This document shows, in pieces, positions 8,771 to 20,948 of a DNA stretch of 64,000 bases. The stretch is from Sporosarcina jiandibaonis. GTDB lineage: Bacteria > Bacillota > Bacilli > Bacillales_A > Planococcaceae. The translations under genes were made by a program, and so were the position numbers. The stretch covers positions 62,001-126,000 of the forward strand of contig NZ_JAAOIY010000004.1 of NCBI RefSeq assembly GCF_013184495.1, written 5' to 3'. The number at the start of each line of letters is the position of its first letter. Position 1 is the stretch's first letter. The notes below the pieces were generated by a model, which was given only the letters and a program-made list of their open reading frames with translations, searched no databases and was not told the DNA's origin.

Positions 8771-8876
8771 CCGCAGGTTTGCGATCGAAAACGAAGCGTT
8801 TGGGATCACGGTTTTAGCGACGAGGAGACCCCGGTGATGCCCGCAGGAAAGCGTCCCCCGGAACGGAAATCAACGG
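8771..8876 (+). repeat. Dispersed intergenic element, copy R1 (right half)
   Basis: Closely matches the right half of the element at 48109-48326. Shared words in order: TGCGA, CGAAGCGTTTGGGA, TTTTAG, GACGAGGAGA, GTGATGCCCG, GGAAAGCGTCC, and the end AACGGAAATCAACGG. No open reading frame. The left half with the GTTGATT end is absent. Confidence 0.75.
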
Positions 8877-9108
8877 GCTTGATAAAACAAGTACCTGATT
8901 ACTGGATCATTCAAGTACCCAATCAAAAACCCTCTAACTCTACCATCATTTTCAATAGAAAAAACAACTAAACTGTCAGTTTAAAGTCGAAACTACGTGT
9001 AAAATGTATGAAAATGCAAGTTGCCGGTTACGCTATACGTATTAGTTTTTTAAATTTGTCTATTGTTTGACAAAGTGTTTTGTGAACCGATAAAACAACG
9101 GGAATCAA
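8877..9108. other. Gene-free stretch before the atp promoter
   Basis: AT-rich sequence between repeat R1 and the atp promoter. No open reading frame with a plausible ribosome site and no strong hairpin was seen. A second TTGACA at 9067-9072 has no good -10 partner. Confidence 0.5.
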
Positions 9109-9137
9109 TTGACATCAATTTTGGGCTACTGTATGAT
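9109..9137 (+). promoter_or_regulatory. Sigma-A promoter of the atp operon
   Basis: A perfect TTGACA (9109-9114), 17-bp spacer, and TATGAT (9132-9137). It lies about 275 bp before atpI and is the only consensus-grade promoter ahead of the operon. Confidence 0.75.
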
Positions 9138-9292
9138 TGTTAAGGGTAAGAATGATAGTTGTTTCGTACATATAAAGCATGATTTATGGATATTTCGAAA
9201 GCGATTTCTATCATCTTTTCACCGATTTTTGAATGTTCAAACCAAATCATGAGTAAATGAGCGGTCATGGCAGTTCATACGCAACTTTAATA

Positions 9293-9349
9293 GGTTCCAA
9301 CTTTTTCGGAGTCTACGCCGGTTAAAGGCAGGACCGCGAAACGGGAACC
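9293..9349 (+). ncRNA. Possible structured leader of the atp mRNA
   Basis: GGTTCC (9293-9298) pairs with GGAACC (9344-9349) and encloses smaller stems: CGGT/ACCG, and CCG-CGAAA-CGG. It lies in the roughly 270-nt untranslated leader between the sigma-A promoter and atpI. It did not match any riboswitch class I know, and no terminator follows it. This is a candidate only. Confidence 0.35.
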
Positions 9350-9411
9350 ACCCCGCAATTTCAAGAGCTTATTCCAAATTTCAGTCAAACAAAACAGGAG
9401 ATAAAACAGTT

Positions 9412-9783
9412 ATGCAAACATTGCAGGAAATCCATAATAGGCAGAGAAGGGCTCTCTTTTTTTTGCTTGCTTTTTTCGTACTTGGATGGGCATTTACTGA
9501 ATGGCAAACTGTATTCGCCGGACTAATTTTAGGTTCTTTGTTTGGACTGTATAATTTTTGGATACTCGTCCGCAGGTTCGAACAATTTGAACGAGCCGTC
9601 ACGGAAGGGAAAAAGCGCATATCACTTGGGACTGCGATGCGTTTCGCATCTGGTATTGCGGTAGCGGCAATTGCAACTGCGATGCCTGAACAGTTCGACC
9701 TGATCAGTGCGGTAATAGGATTCGGAATACCGTACCTTCTACTATTAGGAGAAAGGATCATTTACCACGTAAGACATTATTAA
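9412..9783 (+). CDS. atpI: ATP synthase subunit I
   Basis: Small membrane protein of 123 residues with four predicted hydrophobic segments (about 15-32, 35-53, 77-92, 98-116), in the position of AtpI ahead of the F0 genes. The family is thought to help assemble the c-ring and, in some species, to assist magnesium uptake; neither is shown here. The ATG follows AGGAG. It is first in the atp operon, 52 nt before atpB, downstream of the 9109 promoter. Sequence conservation in this family is low, so the call rests partly on position. Confidence 0.88.
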   Translation: MQTLQEIHNRQRRALFFLLAFFVLGWAFTEWQTVFAGLILGSLFGLYNFWILVRRFEQFERAVTEGKKRISLGTAMRFASGIAVAAIATAMPEQFDLISAVIGFGIPYLLLLGERIIYHVRHY

Positions 9784-9805
9784 AGCTTTTTGACTCGAAG
9801 CTTAA

Positions 9806-10845
<1,040 letters not shown>

Positions 10846-10860
10846 TTATAGTTCAATTAC

Positions 10861-10894
10861 AATGGCGAAGTGCGGACAAAATACCTTCGCCATT
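10861..10894 (+). promoter_or_regulatory. Intercistronic hairpin between atpE and atpF
   Basis: AATGGCGAAG (10861-10870) pairs perfectly with CTTCGCCATT (10885-10894), 14-nt loop. Only CTCTTA follows, so it is a weak terminator or an mRNA-stabilising stem. atpF starts about 95 nt later. Confidence 0.65.
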
Positions 10895-10990
10895 CTCTTA
10901 TGTCAATAAATAAATAACCAAATCAAAATAAATTGGATCGTAAAGTCCATATTCAAAGAGACAAGTGCTCTTGAAGGGAGTGAAACAATC

Positions 10991-11551
10991 GTGTTTTTTG
11001 ATACCTTCATCCTCTTAGCTAACACGACAGCTGAAGCAGGATTTTTGCAGAAACTAAATAACCCCGATGGTCTAAACCTTGGTGATATAATTGCAACGGT
11101 TACAATGTTCCTTCTTCTCATGCTTCTACTAAAGAAGTTTGCATGGGGTCCACTTATGGGCGTCATGGATCAACGTGCCGAAATGATCGCAACTGAAATC
11201 GAAGCGGCTGAAAAAAGTCGTCTTGAATCACAAAGTCTTCTCGAAGAGCAGCGCAATCTGTTGAAAGAGGCACGCAATGACGCTCAGGCGATTGTTGAAA
11301 ATGCCCGTGAACAAGGTGAATCGCAACGTGAAGAAATCGTCATCGCAGCGCGAAACGAAGTCGCACGCTTGAAAGAAGAGGCAGCACTCGAAATCGCTTC
11401 TGAGAAAGAAAAAGCTGTTGCAGCAGTCCGTGAAGAATTCGTATCACTCTCAGTTCTTGCAGCGTCCAAAGTACTTGGAAAAGAACTTTCCGAAGAAGAT
11501 AACCGCGCATTGATTGAAGAGACGATTGCGAAGGCAGGCGATGCACAGTGA
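10991..11551 (+). CDS. atpF: ATP synthase F0 subunit b
   Basis: Peripheral stalk subunit that holds F1 to subunit a. The 186-residue protein has an N-terminal membrane segment (about 32-48), then a long charged coiled coil rich in Glu, Ala and Arg with the usual [17 protein letters not shown] start. It is somewhat longer than B. subtilis AtpF, mainly before the membrane segment. The start is GTG after GAAGGGAG. Its TGA overlaps the GTG of atpH, so delta is translationally coupled. Confidence 0.96.
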   Translation: MFFDTFILLANTTAEAGFLQKLNNPDGLNLGDIIATVTMFLLLMLLLKKFAWGPLMGVMDQRAEMIATEIEAAEKSRLESQSLLEEQRNLLKEARNDAQAIVENAREQGESQREEIVIAARNEVARLKEEAALEIASEKEKAVAAVREEFVSLSVLAASKVLGKELSEEDNRALIEETIAKAGDAQ

Positions 11552-12087
11552 GTAAATCCATTGTAGCCAATCGCTATGCCGAAGCACTGTTTGAACTAGC
11601 AACAGAAAAGGGACAAACTTCAGTAATTCAAGATGAACTTCTTGAAATTAAAAAGGCGTTCCAAGCTAACCCGGATCTCGGAGAATTACTTGAAAATCCA
11701 AGATTCCCATTAGCAAAAAAGAAAGAGCTTCTTGCGACATTGTTCAAGGATGCAAATTCGCTTATCCAAGATACATTATTCGTATTGCTCGAAAAGAAAC
11801 GCATAAACGAAATCATTAACTTCGTCGACGAATTCAGAGGATTTGTTAACGATGCAGCAGGAATCGCGGATGCGGATGTCTATTCGACACGTCCGCTAAC
11901 CGATAGCGAAAGCGCGGCGATTTCATCCACTTTTGCAAGAAAAGTCGGAAAGCAATCACTGCGAATTAATAACATCATTGATCCAACTCTAATCGGGGGC
12001 ATTCGTCTCCAAATTGGAAACCGTATCTTCGACAACAGCCTAGTGAATAAACTAGAGCGTTTGAAACGAGATATGATTGGGTCGTAA
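11548..12087 (+). CDS. atpH: ATP synthase F1 subunit delta
   Basis: Joins the b-subunit stalk to the top of the F1 head. The 179-residue protein is the usual OSCP/delta length: a helical N-terminal domain ([13 protein letters not shown] near residues 5-17) and a C-terminal domain ending [29 protein letters not shown]. The start is GTG, overlapping the atpF stop (GTGA). No membrane segment. Fourth F-type gene after atpI in the conserved order. Confidence 0.96.
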   Translation: MSKSIVANRYAEALFELATEKGQTSVIQDELLEIKKAFQANPDLGELLENPRFPLAKKKELLATLFKDANSLIQDTLFVLLEKKRINEIINFVDEFRGFVNDAAGIADADVYSTRPLTDSESAAISSTFARKVGKQSLRINNIIDPTLIGGIRLQIGNRIFDNSLVNKLERLKRDMIGS

Positions 12088-12100
12088 ATTTGAAATTTGA

Positions 12101-13621
<1,521 letters not shown>

Positions 13622-13656
13622 GACGATTAACTATAAAACAAAAAGGTGGTGAATGA

Positions 13657-15986
<2,330 letters not shown>

Positions 15987-16007
15987 AAAGGGACCAGGAG
16001 GGAAAAA

Positions 16008-16412
16008 ATGAAAACAGTAAAAATTCATATCGTAACTCCCGACGGCCCTGTTGTTGAAACTGAAGCGGACATGATTATCGCGATGACAGAATCAGGCGAA
16101 TTGGGAATTCTTCCAGGCCATATTGCAACGGTCGCGCCGCTTCAAATCGGCGGGCTTCGTATTAAAAAAGGTAATGAAACAAAAATTGTCGCTGTTCATG
16201 GCGGATTCATTGAAATTCGTCCAGAACTCGTTACAGTTCTTGCTCAAAGCGCAGAAACGGCTGAAAACATTGACTTAGCGCGTGCTAAGCATGCTGCAAA
16301 GCGGGCTGAAATCGCACTTCAAGCTAAAAAAGATGAAGCAAGCTTTTTGAATGCAGAACTCGAACTGAAACGGGCAATCAATAGAATTAAAGTTTCGGAA
16401 AACAGGTACTAA
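16008..16412 (+). CDS. atpC: ATP synthase F1 subunit epsilon
   Basis: Rotor subunit that joins gamma to the c-ring and can inhibit ATP hydrolysis. The 134-residue protein has the N-terminal beta-sandwich (TPDGPVVETEADMI, GELGILPGHIATVAPL) and the C-terminal helical hairpin (about 85-134), which is full length and so could act as the inhibitory arm. It follows atpD by 21 nt with an AGGAGGG site and is followed by a terminator at 16438. Confidence 0.96.
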   Translation: MKTVKIHIVTPDGPVVETEADMIIAMTESGELGILPGHIATVAPLQIGGLRIKKGNETKIVAVHGGFIEIRPELVTVLAQSAETAENIDLARAKHAAKRAEIALQAKKDEASFLNAELELKRAINRIKVSENRY

Positions 16413-16437
16413 TTATTGAGTTAAGATGATAAAGTAT

Positions 16438-16472
16438 GGGCAGAGGAAGTAGTTTCTTCTGTCCTTTTCTTT
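16438..16472 (+). terminator. Terminator of the atp operon
   Basis: An 11-bp stem GGGCAGAGGAA (16438-16448) / TTCTTCTGTCC (16454-16464) with two G-U pairs, then TTTTCTTT. It overlaps the leader of ywzB, so ywzB may depend on read-through or on a promoter I did not identify. Confidence 0.7.
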
Positions 16473-16491
16473 AATGGAAGGAGTCAGGATT

Positions 16492-16731
16492 ATGGATGGC
16501 ATGTTCGGTTTCCAACCATTGCTTGCAATCATTTCCCATATATTTTTTGTGGGTGTTTCTTTTTATGCACTTCAATCATTAATGCCGGAAAAAATCATTC
16601 GTAAAAACAAAGTATTTCAAGCGCAAATTTTATTTATTTTTTTAAGTATAATGATCGGAACTTCTGTATCAAATTTCTTTCTTGAGATATCCTATTGGTC
16701 AGGAAGAATTCCTATAATGTTTTTTCGATAA
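16492..16731 (+). CDS. ywzB: DUF1146 family membrane protein YwzB
   Basis: Small 79-residue integral membrane protein with two hydrophobic segments (about 8-28 and 45-65). It matches the DUF1146/YwzB family in size, in the C-terminal YWSG motif and in position immediately after atpC in Bacilli. Function unknown. The ATG at 16492 is chosen because GAAGGAGTC lies 8-16 nt upstream; an earlier in-frame ATG at 16474 overlaps that site. The gene normally found next in B. subtilis (ywmB) is not present; murAA follows after 361 bp. Confidence 0.85.
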   Translation: MDGMFGFQPLLAIISHIFFVGVSFYALQSLMPEKIIRKNKVFQAQILFIFLSIMIGTSVSNFFLEISYWSGRIPIMFFR

Positions 16732-17092
16732 ATTCGACGATTTCGCGAATTGATTTAATATAGTATTTTTGTTGGTACCTGTTATCGCCGCGTGTATAAG
16801 GATTTACCTGCTGTACGTGGGGCGATGGCATGTAAGCTGTCTATGTTTAAATTCGATATCGTAGGGAATTAAACGAACAGATAACCCTGCTCAGAAGGTA
16901 TAAAATATAGCAATGACACAAAAAATCAAATAAATACATACGATAGATTACACCAAGATAGTTATTTCGTTCCTTGTAAATAAAAGTCGAACACTGTAAA
17001 CTAATGTGAGTTTTTGTTATTACTATACAATTTTTTAAGTAAAATATAAAAGTGATTTTTATTAGCACATTTTAAAGTCGGAGGGACTAATT
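16732..17092. other. Gene-free gap upstream of murAA, with one hairpin
   Basis: AT-rich 361-bp gap with no credible gene. At 16784-16826, ATCGCC and GGCGAT close a 13-bp imperfect stem (one mismatch, two G-U) with a 17-nt loop and no T run, so it is not a terminator. -10-like words occur near 17024 and 17045, without clear -35 boxes. Confidence 0.5.
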
Positions 17093-18397
17093 ATGGATAA
17101 GATTATTATAAACGGCGGACGCGTATTAAAAGGCAGTGTCCGTGTTGAAGGAGCAAAAAATGCCGTTTTGCCTGTATTGGCAGCTGCATTGCTCGCATCA
17201 GAAGGAGTTAACGTCATTCGAGACGTACCAAATCTCTCGGATGTCGGTACAATCAGTGCAGTTCTAAAAAGCTTGAATGCAAAAGTAGATGCGGTGCCAG
17301 AAAGAAACGAGGTCATCATTGATTCATCGGGGACGTTATCAAGCGAAGCCCAATTTGAATATGTACGTAAAATGAGAGCTTCAATTCTTGTCATGGGCCC
17401 GATTCTTGCTCGAAACGGTTTTGCGCGTGTCGCATTACCTGGCGGATGTGCAATTGGTTCACGTCCAATCGACCAACACTTAAAAGGTTTCGAAGCAATG
17501 GGAGCTGAAATATCGTTTGGACACGGCTATGTTGAAGCGAAAGCTGAAAATGGCCTTCATGGTGCGAAAATCTATCTCGACTTCCCAAGCGTCGGTGCAA
17601 CTGAAAATATCATGACTGCCGCAGCTCTTGCAAGAGGAACAACAATTATAGAAAACGCAGCGAAGGAACCGGAAATTGTAAACTTGGCAAACTTTATTAA
17701 CGAAATGGGCGGTAAAGTTGTCGGTGCCGGTACTGATATGATCCGAATCGAAGGCGTAACGAAATTATACGGTACCACACATCATATTATCCCGGATCGT
17801 ATCGAAACAGGCACATTCATGGTAGCTGCTGCAATTACAGGCGGCGACGTTATCATTGAAAATGCTGTACCGGAACATAACGCGGCACTTATTTCGAAAA
17901 TGGGTGAAATGGGCGTCAATATCATCGAATTGGATGAAGGCGTTCGCGTCCATGCGAAGTACCCGCTTAAATCGGTGAACTTAAAAACAATGCCGCACCC
18001 AGGTTTCCCGACAGATATGCAATCGCAAATGATGGCGCTTATGCTTACTGCTACAGGAACTGGCGTCATTACGGAAACTGTTTTTGAAAACCGCTTCATG
18101 CACGTAGAAGAATTCCGTCGCATGAACGCAACTGTGAAAATCGAAGGCAAATCAGTTATTTTAGAAGGCCCATCAAAGCTGCAGGGCGCTGAAGTAGCTG
18201 CTACAGACCTGAGAGCAGCTGCAGCACTCATACTTGCAGGATTAGCTGCAGAAGGCGTCACACGCGTCACAGAGCTGTCACACCTTGATCGAGGCTATGT
18301 AGACTTCCATAAAAAGCTCGAAGCACTCGGTGCAGACATTGAGCGTGTCACATCTGACGAAGAAGTCGAAAGCAGATCGAAACAAGAACTCGTATAA
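17093..18397 (+). CDS. murAA: UDP-N-acetylglucosamine 1-carboxyvinyltransferase
   Basis: First committed step of peptidoglycan synthesis: adds enolpyruvate from PEP to UDP-GlcNAc in the cytoplasm. The 434-residue protein shows the EPSP-synthase fold, [14 protein letters not shown] near residues 22-35, and the active-site loop [15 protein letters not shown] with catalytic Cys119, the fosfomycin target. The strong CGGAGGGA site precedes the ATG. In B. subtilis this copy (murAA) also sits between the atp and spoIID genes, so it is the essential paralogue rather than murAB. Confidence 0.97.
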   Translation: MDKIIINGGRVLKGSVRVEGAKNAVLPVLAAALLASEGVNVIRDVPNLSDVGTISAVLKSLNAKVDAVPERNEVIIDSSGTLSSEAQFEYVRKMRASILVMGPILARNGFARVALPGGCAIGSRPIDQHLKGFEAMGAEISFGHGYVEAKAENGLHGAKIYLDFPSVGATENIMTAAALARGTTIIENAAKEPEIVNLANFINEMGGKVVGAGTDMIRIEGVTKLYGTTHHIIPDRIETGTFMVAAAITGGDVIIENAVPEHNAALISKMGEMGVNIIELDEGVRVHAKYPLKSVNLKTMPHPGFPTDMQSQMMALMLTATGTGVITETVFENRFMHVEEFRRMNATVKIEGKSVILEGPSKLQGAEVAATDLRAAAALILAGLAAEGVTRVTELSHLDRGYVDFHKKLEALGADIERVTSDEEVESRSKQELV

Positions 18398-18421
18398 CGA
18401 GCTGATAATATAAAGTAAAAA

Positions 18422-18455
18422 GGGTCATCGATGCTACAATCGATGGCCCATTTTG
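18422..18455 (+). terminator. Terminator after murAA
   Basis: GGGTCATCGAT (18422-18432) pairs with ATCGATGGCCC (18439-18449), one G-U, then ATTTTG. Confidence 0.8.
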
Positions 18456-18471
18456 AATTTTATTAGTTGGA

Positions 18472-18610
18472 TTGGTCGTTTCCGTAGCTGTTTTAGTTGT
18501 TTGTCGGTCAGCTTTGGTCGTTTCGCAGGCAGCTTTAGTCGTTTGCGAATCAACATTGGTTGTTTCGGGAGCTGGTTTAGTCGTATACCATTCAACATTA
18601 GTCGTTTCTC
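18472..18610 (-). repeat. Array A: AAACGACYAA repeats, exact 21-bp pitch
   Basis: Seven cores read TTRGTYGTTT on the plus strand (AAACGACYAA on minus), starting at 18472, 18493, 18514, 18535, 18556, 18577 and 18598: six successive steps of exactly 21 bp. The sixth copy ends TAT instead of TTT. The 11 bases between cores are mostly unlike each other. It begins 17 bp after the murAA terminator and ends before spoIID. Confidence 0.85.
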
Positions 18611-18675
18611 CATCTTATCCAATCAAACCACGCACTCCATATGCATAAAAAGAGGTGAATTTCATATAATCGACT

Positions 18676-19632
18676 ATGACAAAATTATGGGCTAGTTCAA
18701 TATTATTACTCATTGTAATGTTTTTTATTCCAGTAATTTTACTAAGAGGACCGGGCGCTGAGCTACAGAAGGAGGAGAAAAAAATAGAACAATCTTGTCC
18801 GATCGACATCAAAGTTGTCGGTGTGGACGAGCCATTAGCGCTTGAGGAATATGTAAAAGGAGTCGTCGCAGGCGAGATGCCGATCGGGTTCCATGTAGAA
18901 GCTTTGAAAGCACAATCAATCGCAGCCAGGACTTTCGCGCTTAAAACCACCAATTACGGTGAAACTCCAATTGCCCGTGATGTCTCCGCTCAAGTATATA
19001 AATCAAAAGAAGAGCGGAAAAAACAGTGGGGGAAAAAATTTAAAGAGAATGAAAAAAAACTTGCCACCGCAGTCCAAGCGACAACTGGCGATGTATTACT
19101 GTATAATGCCGAGCTAATTTCCGCAATGTTTTTTTCGACATCCAATGGCCAAACGGAAGCTGCTGAAAATTTTAGCGGAAGCGACATTCCTTACTTGCAA
19201 AGCGTCGACAGCCCGGGTGATGTGAAAATAGCGCCCACATTTGAAGTGAAAACGGAAATGCCTCTCAAACAATGGAACGAAGCCTTCGGGATTGAGTGGA
19301 ATGCCGATATGTTCAAATCTCTTCAACTCATTCGAAATCCTACAGGCAGAGTTCAACGCGTCGCAACTTCAGGGTTTGAATCAAATGGCCGCGAAATACG
19401 TGAAATTTTAGGACTCAGATCAACTGATTTCGATATCGCCTTCGATGTCACGAACGAGATTGTTATTATAAAAACGCTCGGTTATGGACACGGTGTCGGA
19501 ATGAGCCAGTACGGTGCCGAAGCGTTTGCACAGGATGGATGGACGGCAGATAAAATTGTCCAACACTATTATACTGGCACAGAAATAAAAAATTTGATTA
19601 ATCTTGAGAATGTATGTTTAAAAGCACCTTAA
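18676..19632 (+). CDS. spoIID: Stage II sporulation protein D, lytic transglycosylase
   Basis: Membrane-anchored mother-cell peptidoglycan hydrolase of the SpoIID-SpoIIM-SpoIIP engulfment machine. The 318-residue protein has an N-terminal membrane anchor (about 6-23) and the SpoIID domain with EEYVKGVVAGEMP, whose Glu67 is the expected catalytic residue. AQSIAARTFAL and the C-terminal GYGHGVGMSQYGAEAFA also fit. The only in-frame start after an upstream stop at 18667 is ATG 18676, but the AGGTGA site is 17 nt away, unusually far. A sigma-E-like pair GCATAAA (18643) and CATATAAT (18663) would start transcription at the ATG itself, so promoter and start need checking. Confidence 0.94.
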   Translation: MTKLWASSILLLIVMFFIPVILLRGPGAELQKEEKKIEQSCPIDIKVVGVDEPLALEEYVKGVVAGEMPIGFHVEALKAQSIAARTFALKTTNYGETPIARDVSAQVYKSKEERKKQWGKKFKENEKKLATAVQATTGDVLLYNAELISAMFFSTSNGQTEAAENFSGSDIPYLQSVDSPGDVKIAPTFEVKTEMPLKQWNEAFGIEWNADMFKSLQLIRNPTGRVQRVATSGFESNGREIREILGLRSTDFDIAFDVTNEIVIIKTLGYGHGVGMSQYGAEAFAQDGWTADKIVQHYYTGTEIKNLINLENVCLKAP

Positions 19633-19644
19633 CTTGCAAACAAT
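19616..19644 (+). promoter_or_regulatory. Candidate sigma-F promoter of spoIIQ
   Basis: GTTTA (19616-19620, fits GYWTA), 15-bp spacer, GCAAACAAT (19636-19644, one mismatch to GGnnAnAnT). It ends 20 bp before the spoIIQ ATG and overlaps the end of spoIID. This fits the forespore expression known for spoIIQ; the site itself is inference. Confidence 0.45.
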
Positions 19645-19663
19645 AGCGAGTGAGGTGATGATT

Positions 19664-20317
19664 ATGCGAGAAGAAAAAACGAAATCTCCTTCTCAAAAGA
19701 ATAAACGCAAGCAAACAAAGAGTTGGTTTTGGCCTGCTATCTATTCGGGTATCGCAATTGTATTTGTAGGGATGATCTGGGGTTATACTGCACTAATAAA
19801 AGATGCCCCGGATAAGACAGACAGTGCGAAGGATAGTGGCGAAGTAGTCGTGGATGTCAACGCATCAAAGGAATCTTTCAAATACCCATTTTCTGAAGAA
19901 CTCCTTAATGATGTAGCCATTCTACAAGATTACTATGACATGGAAGCCGACGAAGCCATGCGAGAAAATGCACTACTCGTCTTTAATCAGTCATATGTAA
20001 CGAATTCCGGAGTATCGATTTCGATCGACGGAAAACCGTTCGAAGTGCTCGCAGCAATGAGTGGCGTCGTTGAAGAAGTTACTACGGATGTCTTCAGCGG
20101 AGATGAAATCGTCCTTTCACACGCGGACGGCCAGAAAACCGTCTATAGTTCACTTACTGGAATTCTAGTGAAAGAAGGCGACGAAGTGGCTCAAGGAGAT
20201 CCAATCGCGACAACGACACAAAACGAATGGAATCCAGCAGCCGGTGTGCACCTGCTTTTTGAAATCTACGTTGATGGCGAACCGGTCAATCCAGGGAAGC
20301 ATCTAGCATTTAAGTAA
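19664..20317 (+). CDS. spoIIQ: Stage II sporulation protein Q (degenerate LytM/M23 domain)
   Basis: Forespore membrane protein that, in Bacillus, binds SpoIIIAH across the intermembrane space to form the feeding channel. The 217-residue protein has one membrane segment (about 21-44), a linker and a C-terminal M23/LytM fold (about 105-215). Zinc ligands are degenerate: the first His of LytM is replaced (SGVSISIDGK) and the HxH motif reads HLLFE, so it should be non-catalytic like B. subtilis SpoIIQ. The ATG at 19664 has AGGTG 6 nt upstream. It follows spoIID by 31 nt and ends at a terminator. Confidence 0.93.
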   Translation: MREEKTKSPSQKNKRKQTKSWFWPAIYSGIAIVFVGMIWGYTALIKDAPDKTDSAKDSGEVVVDVNASKESFKYPFSEELLNDVAILQDYYDMEADEAMRENALLVFNQSYVTNSGVSISIDGKPFEVLAAMSGVVEEVTTDVFSGDEIVLSHADGQKTVYSSLTGILVKEGDEVAQGDPIATTTQNEWNPAAGVHLLFEIYVDGEPVNPGKHLAFK

Positions 20318-20333
20318 AGTATAATCAAAAAGG

Positions 20334-20355
20334 CCACCCTTCGGGGTGGTTTTTT
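20334..20355 (+). terminator. Terminator after spoIIQ
   Basis: CCACCC (20334-20339), TTCG-type loop, GGGTGG (20344-20349), then TTTTTT. Confidence 0.88.
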
Positions 20356-20427
20356 AATTTTTCGAAATTATTTTCAAATAAGTCCTTAAAAACCGCCATA
20401 AACCAAGCCTTCACGCACTAAACGCGG

Positions 20428-20456
20428 TCATAACGCCTTAATCTGTCGCATACAGT
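20428..20456 (+). promoter_or_regulatory. Sigma-E promoter of spoIIID
   Basis: TCATAAC (20428-20434), 14-bp spacer, CATACAGT (20449-20456). The -10 is a full match to the sigma-E consensus CATACAnT, and the -35 carries the KMATA core. It ends 37 bp before the spoIIID GTG. spoIIID is sigma-E dependent in B. subtilis, so motif, spacing and target agree. Confidence 0.75.
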
Positions 20457-20493
20457 AAGACAAGATTCGGAGTCGATAGGAAAGGAAGAGGGC

Positions 20494-20763
20494 GTGCACG
20501 AGCAAATACGGAGGCGATGCGTGCGCCTCGGGGAGTTATTGCTGGAGACTGAGGTTACCGTGCGAGGACTAGCGAAAGCGACGGGTTATTCGAAAAGCAC
20601 TGTTCACAAGGATTTGACAGAGCGATTGCCGAACATCGATGTTGGCCTGGCGGAAGAAGTTGCAAAAATACTTGCTTACCATAAATCTGTCAGACATTTA
20701 AGAGGCGGTGAGGCAACCAGACTCAAATGGATGAATGAAGCGAAGAAGGTTGAAAAAGAATAG
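20494..20763 (+). CDS. spoIIID: Sporulation transcription regulator SpoIIID
   Basis: Mother-cell DNA-binding protein that switches genes on and off between the sigma-E and sigma-K stages. The 89-residue protein has the helix-turn-helix VRGLAKATGYSKSTVHKDLT (about 23-42) and a basic C-terminal tail, as in the family (B. subtilis, 93 residues). The start is GTG, with AAAGGAAGAGG upstream. It has its own sigma-E promoter at 20428 and its own terminator at 20771, so it is monocistronic here, upstream of mbl as in B. subtilis. Confidence 0.96.
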   Translation: MHEQIRRRCVRLGELLLETEVTVRGLAKATGYSKSTVHKDLTERLPNIDVGLAEEVAKILAYHKSVRHLRGGEATRLKWMNEAKKVEKE

Positions 20764-20770
20764 TTGAACG

Positions 20771-20807
20771 AGCGGAGCCGAATCCGGATTGGGGCGCCGC
20801 TTTTTTA
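20771..20807 (+). terminator. Terminator after spoIIID
   Basis: AGCGGAGCC (20771-20779) pairs with GGCGCCGCT around 20793-20801 with one mismatch; an AATCCGGATT palindrome sits in the loop. TTTTTT at 20801-20806. Confidence 0.8.
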
Positions 20808-20948
20808 CTTAATTAGGAGATTTCAATATAATTAGAAATTAGTTCCTAAGTATGTTCATTTACCCGGCACTATGGTAAAATTACGAAATAAGAGCGTGCA
20901 AAAGAAAGAGAAAATGCCACGAAACAGTTGGAAGGGGAAGCGGGAATA

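Noticed and set aside
9301-9349. Known riboswitch in the atp leader
   Set aside because: Compared by eye with SAM, THF, ydaO, GEMM, ZTP and fluoride class motifs; none matched, so only a candidate fold is listed.
16847-17068. 73-residue minus-strand frame upstream of murAA
   Set aside because: AT-rich, odd composition (many Cys, Tyr, Ile), no ribosome site and no recognisable domain.
18434-18622. Minus-strand open frame with repeated KRPKL-like heptads across array A
   Set aside because: By-product of the 21-bp periodicity. It starts inside the array, ends in the murAA terminator and has no ribosome site.
20393-20445. Weak 20-bp array of CGCnnTAAAC words after the spoIIQ terminator
   Set aside because: Only three poor copies, and the sequence is explained in part by the sigma-E promoter of spoIIID at 20428-20456.
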